From the NCBI GenBank assembly GCA_034769895.1, contig CM068373.1, positions 198,566,134 to 198,630,133 of the forward strand: a DNA stretch of 64,000 nucleotides. Direction: 5' to 3'. The notes under the pieces were generated by a model. The model saw nothing but the letters and a program-made list of their open reading frames with translations, was not told where the DNA came from and did no database searches. How positions within the stretch are numbered: the stretch's first letter is position 1; each line of letters begins with the position of its first letter. Source of the stretch: Magicicada septendecula (taxonomy: Eukaryota; Arthropoda; Insecta; Hemiptera; Cicadidae). Of this stretch, positions 57,510-64,000 are shown in pieces. A program made the position numbers and the translations under genes.

Positions 57510-60050
57510 TTTTGTGGTTGTTAGTCTCCATGTAATGTTAATCATATCACACACGTATACTTCTCCGATGAAAACTGATGAACATTAAACACAACGTAAA
57601 TATAAATAATTTATAGCTCAAATATTACAAAACCATAATAGTTTACAGTCCCAAAACAAAATTGAAACCCAAACCTTAAATTTGAGTTTTAGGACTGCTA
57701 GTAACAAATGTATTATTCAGTTTACCAAATGTTGTTATAGGCCTATATTTTTTGTTACCAAACATTTTCCCAATACTACAGTAAGGCTCCTTCAGGCCTC
57801 CACACTTTTTACGTCAAATGAAGAAGACTCGTGGTTTTTACTGTACCTTAGAGTGCAGCAATGATGACATTATTACGGGATTGTTAACGGAAAGCAATAA
57901 CTGGTTTCATACTTTGTTCGTATTATAACCATTGGGAATTCTGTACATAAAGCTGACAATAGTCAGCATTTGATTATAGTCTCCCGAGAAATTTTTTTTT
58001 GGTCTACTGTATCTAGTTTATCTGTCTATCTGTCAAAACTGTTGTCTGCAATGTAGCCTCTAATTGCACAAGTAAAGCGAGGTCAGTTCTAACTGGACAG
58101 TTTGTCACTAGGCTGCCTGTCAATTGTGTGGGGGGTAGGGTATCTTATAAGTTTTTAATGAATAAATCGATTTTGACAAAACTTGGCATGTATTGTATGT
58201 CCAAACTTTCGCCACATAGTTCCATTTGGTTTTAAGATTGATTCTTTCAAAAGTATGGAGACGGGAGTCAAAAAAGCAAGGATTAAATTTGTGAAAAAAT
58301 GAGCTAATTTCATGTGTGTTTCAAATTAAAGATAATTTAACCGAAATGTAAAAACAGTTTTCAGTTTTGTAAAGTTTTAGGACATCAAAACTTAAAAAAA
58401 GAACAAACGTTTGAAAGAATTGAAAACATCCACCCAGTGTCGGACTAAATGGAAATTTAGCCCAAACCCTAACGGAGGGATCAATTTAAAAACTTTTTAA
58501 CTTCAAAGGCGTCATTTGCCAAAAATGAAAAGTTAAAGTTTTGAAAATACTTTACCGTGGTATTTCTAGTCTGAAGTTAAAAATCGTGTCTGGGAAGAGC
58601 TTTATTCTCAGGAAAAAGTTTACACTTTTTATACTAAATTTAAAAAGTTAAATATACAGGGTCTACTAATGAGATTTCAGTTGAAAAATAAATATATTTT
58701 ATTTAAATAGTGAAACGTTCTGCAAACCAGTGCCATAGTAGTTACTGTATTTAAAGAATCTTAGTAGTATTTGGAAATAACACAGGAGACAATTAGCAGT
58801 TAGACGATTAGCAGGCGTGATGAATGGAGTCAGTAAACACAAGTACTTGAGGGTTGAGACAGTAAGAGGAGAAGTACTCAGGAAAAAATTTAATTAATAG
58901 ATATCTAATAACAACAATGAATTCGATGTTGTGGAATTATAATATGAAGTTACCCATAAAGAAGAATCTTGATTCAGTGTTAATTGAGAATGTACGGAGC
59001 AGAAGTACAGTAAGCTAGTTTAAAGATAAAAAAAAGTTTTGGGTTTAGAAATGGATTATCAGTCAGGAAGCTAAAGATATTTAAAATGAACTATAATAAG
59101 GAAAAGTTAAATTTAAACGAGGGTTCAGGTTCAATGAAAGAGACAGTTGACACAGTTTGACCATGTAACGTCTATGTGAGATGGAAGACGCTAAAGGCGT
59201 AATTAAATGGTCTTTACCAGGGAAACACCTAGGTGAGGCATAAAAGCAAGTTTGTAGAATCAGTTTCAAAAAAAAAAAAAAAGAAATAAACAGATAGACT
59301 AATTTGGAGACTATAACTTTCTGGCTGAGGCTGTAGAAAATGTGCAAAATATGCGCGCGCGCAAACACACATACATGTGAATGAATGCAAATGCCAAAAA
59401 CGGAGCTTATATCATTATAACATAGTTTTGAACAGTCCACTATGTGGCCTATTTGCTTTTTATTAAATAATGTGTTAAAATGATTTCTGTGTTTTGCCTG
59501 GACACAATTTTTCTATGTGTAATTTACAATTATGACAATTAATAAGCTGATTAAGAGACGAACATTTACGCGCATTAGGGTTAAAATTCAAGTGATGTTT
59601 CGGCATTTTCTGCATATAACGTAATAGTTTGAGTTAATGACCACTCAGTCCAGTAGTTTCCAGTGTCCCGTGTGTAAACATTTGTGCATCCTAAAGCATA
59701 ATCACCGATATGGACGTGTTTAAACTAACTAATGCAAAGGCAGCTTTATTGAAATACCCACCATTTTTAATGATATTTTAAGCAAAAGTGTTGTACACAT
59801 TTTAAATTATAAACGTTTTCCTTTGACAAATAACGCTTTATTTGCTCTGCTTGTTGACGTTAAGAAAAAGCAAACAGGTGGTTAGAAAACCGCAATTGAG
59901 TGCGCTGTCGGTTACCGTGTGGTGTACACCGAAAATTGTTGTGTGCGTACTTTGTGTTGTGTAATTGTGTTTTGTGTTATGTGGATTTTAATATTTTTAA
60001 TATATTGACGACTGTGCCATCGTATGATGGTGTGAAGAGACTTTTTTAAA
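57510..60050. other. Mostly nothing recognised
   Basis: 58010-58330 contains CTGTCTATCTGTCAAAACTG-type and AAACTTGGCATGTAT motifs that recur in many arthropod repeats; family not resolved. Poly-A at 59269-59282. No gene recognised. Confidence 0.4.
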
Positions 60051-60054
60051 TATT

Positions 60055-60086
60055 CTGAGGATGGGACAAGTGTCCCGAAACATGTC
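60055..60086 (+). ncRNA. Hammerhead ribozyme motif, Penelope-type
   Basis: CTGAGGA (60055-60061), T, stem II GGGAC-AAGT-GTCCC with five perfect pairs, GAAA (60077-60080), then CATGTC. A15.1 to T16.1 spans ACATGT, which is self-complementary, so stem III can form only one or two pairs alone but six in a dimer. The predicted cleavage is after the C at 60086. Stem I has AAT/ATT next to the core. All invariant core bases of a hammerhead are present, with an extra T after the box that the other copies share. Likely the 5'/terminal repeat of a Penelope-like element; self-cleavage is inferred. Confidence 0.65.
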
Positions 60087-60089
60087 AAT

Positions 60090-60855
60090 TGTATAAAGAC
60101 ATTTACTTAAGCCACAGACGGTGAGTTACATAGCGTTTAGTTGACTATAAAATACGTGGCTTGGACTATAAGCGGATTTATTCCATTAACAAAATGAGTT
60201 GAGCATTGTAACTCCGGTGTTACAGTCAGAGCGGTGTTTTTGTCTTCAGCTATAAGGACTAATAGCCAACTCAATTTCTTTTCTTATAAATACATTGCAA
60301 GTTATAGTGTCATGAGTATTCACTGAAGCTGACCAAGATTTATTAAATGACCTATTGCATCTTACTGTATTCTGTGACATTCTTTGCAAGGGTGAGACTT
60401 AAATGTCTAAACAAAATGTTCGATAAGCTTGCTGACGTTTCTAATATTTACAAAAGTACATTTATGGATTTATAATCAGCACGTTATTTTGATTCTATAT
60501 AGTTGATCAGTAGCAAAGTTAAGGGGATTTAAGAAGTGATTTGAGTCAATTTTAGACACTTTTCTTTTTTATCTTAAAAATCTGTATCTCTTTTCTAACG
60601 CTTGCAGACCAGTATTTACTAAATGCCATTATGCATAAGATTTTCTTGTTTCTTAGATTATACGAAAATTTATTCTTCAGTGTTATATGTTTCAAATGTA
60701 TTTAACTTTGGTTACTAGTAAATTTTCAAATCCAGTTTTTGTTATATAAATGAAAATTTATTTAATAATAGGCCAATAGTTGGGAAATGTGCATGATATG
60801 GATTTGTATGCTACGTCGAGTTGTAAAATAACCAAAATGCCTACGTGACTATTAA
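60090..60855. other. Nothing else recognised
   Basis: Probably begins with the rest of the element that carries the hammerhead motif; no coding seen. Confidence 0.4.
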
Positions 60856-60860
60856 CACGC

Positions 60861-61248
60861 TGTAATGCAGCTGTTCCAGATGTCTGTCGGTAATTCAACG
60901 CGATGTTATCTACGCGACATTTACACAGTTTCTAAGGATTTCCAGGCGCCTATTAGGAACGGGAAAAATTATTCTCGAATCTCAGCGGGGCATGAATATA
61001 AGCACAACTGGCCAGCTAAGCAGTCAGTTTCAACCTCGCCATTACAATGCAGTTGTTATGGTGACTTCCGGATTTAGTGTAATTTGTTTACTTAGTCGTT
61101 GGACACTTTTAACTTGAATTATTGTATAAGAATGTTCTTGTTTATTTATAACTATTGTTGTTTCTAACTAAAGTGGTAATTAGTTTCAGTAGTGGCAGTT
61201 ATTCTGTTCCCACTATACAACTCGACGATCCGTGCGACCGTCAAAATA
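60861..61248 (+). mobile_element. Gypsy-family LTR, short form (copy G)
   Basis: Contains TTCTCGAATCTCAGC, GAATATAAGCACAACTGGC, GCAGTCAGTTTC, a TTAACTTGAATTATTGTATA block and the 3' block CGACGATCC-x-TGCGACCGTC. About 388 bp, so shorter than the others by deletion. The ends are decayed. Confidence 0.7.
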
Positions 61249-61254
61249 CTGTAG

Positions 61255-63245
61255 TATATGAAAGGCTGGGAGTCGTAAATTAAAAAAATTTGTGTAATAC
61301 GAACATTTGTTTACTGAAACTGGTATTACAGTTGTAAATAACGAGTTCTCTGCTACTCATTCACTTAATTTCTACTGTATAAAACCCGAGATATCTGCAC
61401 TCGTTGTAAGAAAATTTTATATGGCCACGGCATAGTATGCCTATTCCTTACTTGAAGCCACGAGTGGAGATGACATTATAAAGGAAACACTGCATACGCT
61501 ATAGACACAAGGAAAAGTAACAGCAAATATGAAAAAGTCTTTAAACATTAATTAGAATGTAATAGGACAGATTTTATGACATACAGCAAGTACAAATAAA
61601 CTAGGAAAGGTATAAAAAAGTAGTTGTAATTCAAGTTACTTGTAAAAAGAAAACACCGGAAAATAAATAAAACTGATCAAAACCACCTAGTTATTTAAGC
61701 ACATTTTTTTATTTATTAAGCCATCTATTAGAGACAACATATTATTTGAGATGTCACTGAAGAATATCTTGCTTGAAGAGACCTTACAAATGGAACAATA
61801 GTAGTAAAGATAAACATTGACGTACAAATATTTTACAATGTCTACAGATAAAAGTTAACATAGTTTGGACATACAAAAATTATGATTGAGAAGGATTTTT
61901 GGATCTCCAAGAAACAAGTAATAAAGGATGCATATAAGTGGTTGGAAGGTCGGTATTGATGAGGCAGAGGAAAAATGTAAATTAGAAGTAGTGTGTATAA
62001 CAATAATATAAACTTTTGTCCGGAAATGGAGAGGCTGCAGAGGTAATAAAAATATGTTTTACACAAATACTGTGATGTCATAGCTTGTTATTATTAGTGA
62101 GGCTTAAAATTAAAATGCTTTTACGGCGCTGTCTATGTGTAATATAGTGGTATGATGTGGCTGTTACCTCCTATCAGTAGATTTGAACTCTCCTAGTGTA
62201 AAAATTCTTTACAGTGCCATTATTAATATAACCGTGTTTAACCTGATATAAAACTAAGCCATTTTTATTAAAACATTTGCCGTCAAACGAAGGGTTTCTT
62301 TATATTTTTACTTAAAATAAAGTATTTACTTCCATGTAAAACCAAACTAAACAAAGTAAAGCGGTTGTACAGAAAACATGAACGCGTCGAACGCAGAATC
62401 GTAGACAAATTTTATTCTTCTATCGAATGGTTACATTCTTCTACCAATTCAATTTTCATTGTTACAAAGATAGAGCAAAAGAGTGGCGTCACAAGAGCTT
62501 AAAATTGTAAAAAATAGGTTTAACCACAAGCTAATCGCTTAGTAGCCAATTCAATTTTTATTCTTACAAAGAAACATCAAAACATTGAAGTGACGGAAGT
62601 TTACGATTTTAAAATATAGGTTTTCCACAACGTTTCGAATATTAATCATCAAGAGAGTTTTTCAGATGTCAAGACGAAGGTATATAAGATATTTTTCTGA
62701 TTGTTCTGTAATGTATACGTTTCTGTTACTTGGATTTGTGTTTGTTTTACCATTTTATTCCTGTACACATTTTTCATGTTATATAAAAATTAATAAAATT
62801 ATAAATTATGTAATTAAAACTTATAAAATGCAATCGACTAATTAAATTTAGTTCAATTTATTGTAAATTTAAATAATTTTTTACTTTTTATATGGCATAA
62901 TATTTTCCATGCGTTTGACTCATCATGATTGTAATCCATACTAATATTATGACACATTTTTATATAACCCACGTTCATAAAGTTACAGTGAGAATGTGAT
63001 ACGTTTACCCTATTCCAATTAATTTTATACAGCCGACTACATACTTATTGTAGCGTAGACATTGTCGTTTTATTATAAGAGTAAAGTGACACTAAAGGCA
63101 CCTATTTTGTTTAAAAAAAAAGTGAGTTCTGGGGGTCAGGAGGTTTTGTAGTAACAACAGAAAGAACGAAGCGAGTTCTCAGTATTAACTAAACCGCTTG
63201 AAATTTCAGTGTCTCTTGGGGTTTATCTCACGATATCTCATGATA
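61255..63245. other. AT-rich DNA, nothing recognised
   Basis: No gene or element recognised. Confidence 0.5.
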
Positions 63246-63248
63246 TTT

Positions 63249-63367
<119 letters not shown>

Positions 63368-63427
63368 CGCGCGCGCGGTGACGATCTTTTGCCGGTGGCA
63401 ATTCTTATGCCGTAGTTTCCGTTTCAA

Positions 63428-63535
63428 TCATCTGTCGGGCAGAGTCTCCTCCGTCGGGAATGATTGGAGTCGGTTGACTGCTATCCGTTAGACAGAGTGT
63501 CACCCGTCGAGAGTGATTGGCATTAGTTTGGTCGT
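63428..63535 (+). repeat. Imperfect tandem duplication, ~60 bp
   Basis: CAGAGTCTCCTCCGTCGGGA followed by ATGATTGG is echoed by CAGAGTGTCACCCGTCGAGA followed by GTGATTGG about 60 bases later. Confidence 0.7.
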
Positions 63536-63599
63536 TCAGAATAGCCCAAGGCTTCTACTCAAGGCACGCTGGCAGGGCGACATGATGTGTGTTTTTTGT

Positions 63600-64000
63600 G
63601 CACATATTGCAACATTACAATTTATATAAGAGTACTCAACGTAACTATCGTATAAACTAGGTCGGGGATTTCTGTGTTCGTTACGTGAAGTCTCTTTTGT
63701 TACACAATAAGTTTTTATTTAATAAGAGAAGAGGAAGATTTTGTAGCGTAGAATAAATACTAATAAAATCACTGATTTAAAAAGAAACAAATTCTTTAAA
63801 CCTTGAAAAGTATATGTTTTAAATATAACTTTTAAACGAACGTATTTTACAAGGATTATAAAATAATTATAATTTACATTATATTGTAATCAATGTTTAC
63901 ATTATAACAATAAACATCATACTATACAATCATATAAAGAAAAATATATAAACACACGTATGAGACAAGATTCTAGATTATTGAGGATGCCTAACATAAA
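63600..64000. other. AT-rich DNA, nothing recognised
   Basis: No gene or element recognised up to the window end. Confidence 0.5.

Overview
This window looks like non-coding, repeat-dominated DNA from an arthropod genome, most likely an insect. It is AT-rich, has long (CA)n tracts and carries many decayed transposable elements. No intact host gene could be recognised. The element mix fits an arthropod: Ty3/gypsy LTRs with a tRNA-Leu primer site, APE-type LINE tails, Penelope-like elements, a Polinton/Maverick and an IS630-Tc1-mariner transposon. The exact order of insect is not shown by the sequence.

Layout. 0-6 kb: a near-identical inverted repeat (186-1259), two LINE tails around a partial LTR (2.07-3.2 kb), a tRNA-derived SINE (4.3 kb) and two short inverted-repeat units with hammerhead-like cores (4.72-5.72 kb). 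7.4-8.8 kb: a deleted gypsy element with ATAT target duplication, both LTRs (one truncated), primer-binding site and a coiled-coil gag relic. 10.5-13.6 kb: two LINE relics. 16.5-18.6 kb: three LTR copies of the same gypsy family. 19.79-25.83 kb, minus strand: a truncated Polinton/Maverick with packaging ATPase, integrase and protein-primed type B DNA polymerase, all frameshifted, with a visibly higher GC content. 28.5-29.65 kb: three primer-site-like motifs in a row, then a Penelope-like reverse transcriptase relic cut off by microsatellites. 31.3-32.1 kb: a GC-rich ~258-bp tandem repeat, followed by a ~200-bp palindrome with four TGACGTC sites. 43.99-46.08 kb: a complete but mutated DD82E (Sailor-like) transposon with 31-bp terminal inverted repeats and TA target duplication. 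47-64 kb: further LINE, LTR and Penelope relics and three ~100-bp CA tracts.

How the parts relate. Nothing here forms a host pathway; the units are independent selfish elements. The recurrent signal not named by ordinary annotation is a set of eight hammerhead-ribozyme-like cores (CTGANGA, a short stem, GAAA, then a frequently self-complementary stem III). The best one (60055-60086) has every core element. They match the minimal, dimer-type hammerheads known from Penelope-like retroelements, and a Penelope-like reverse transcriptase is also present in the window.
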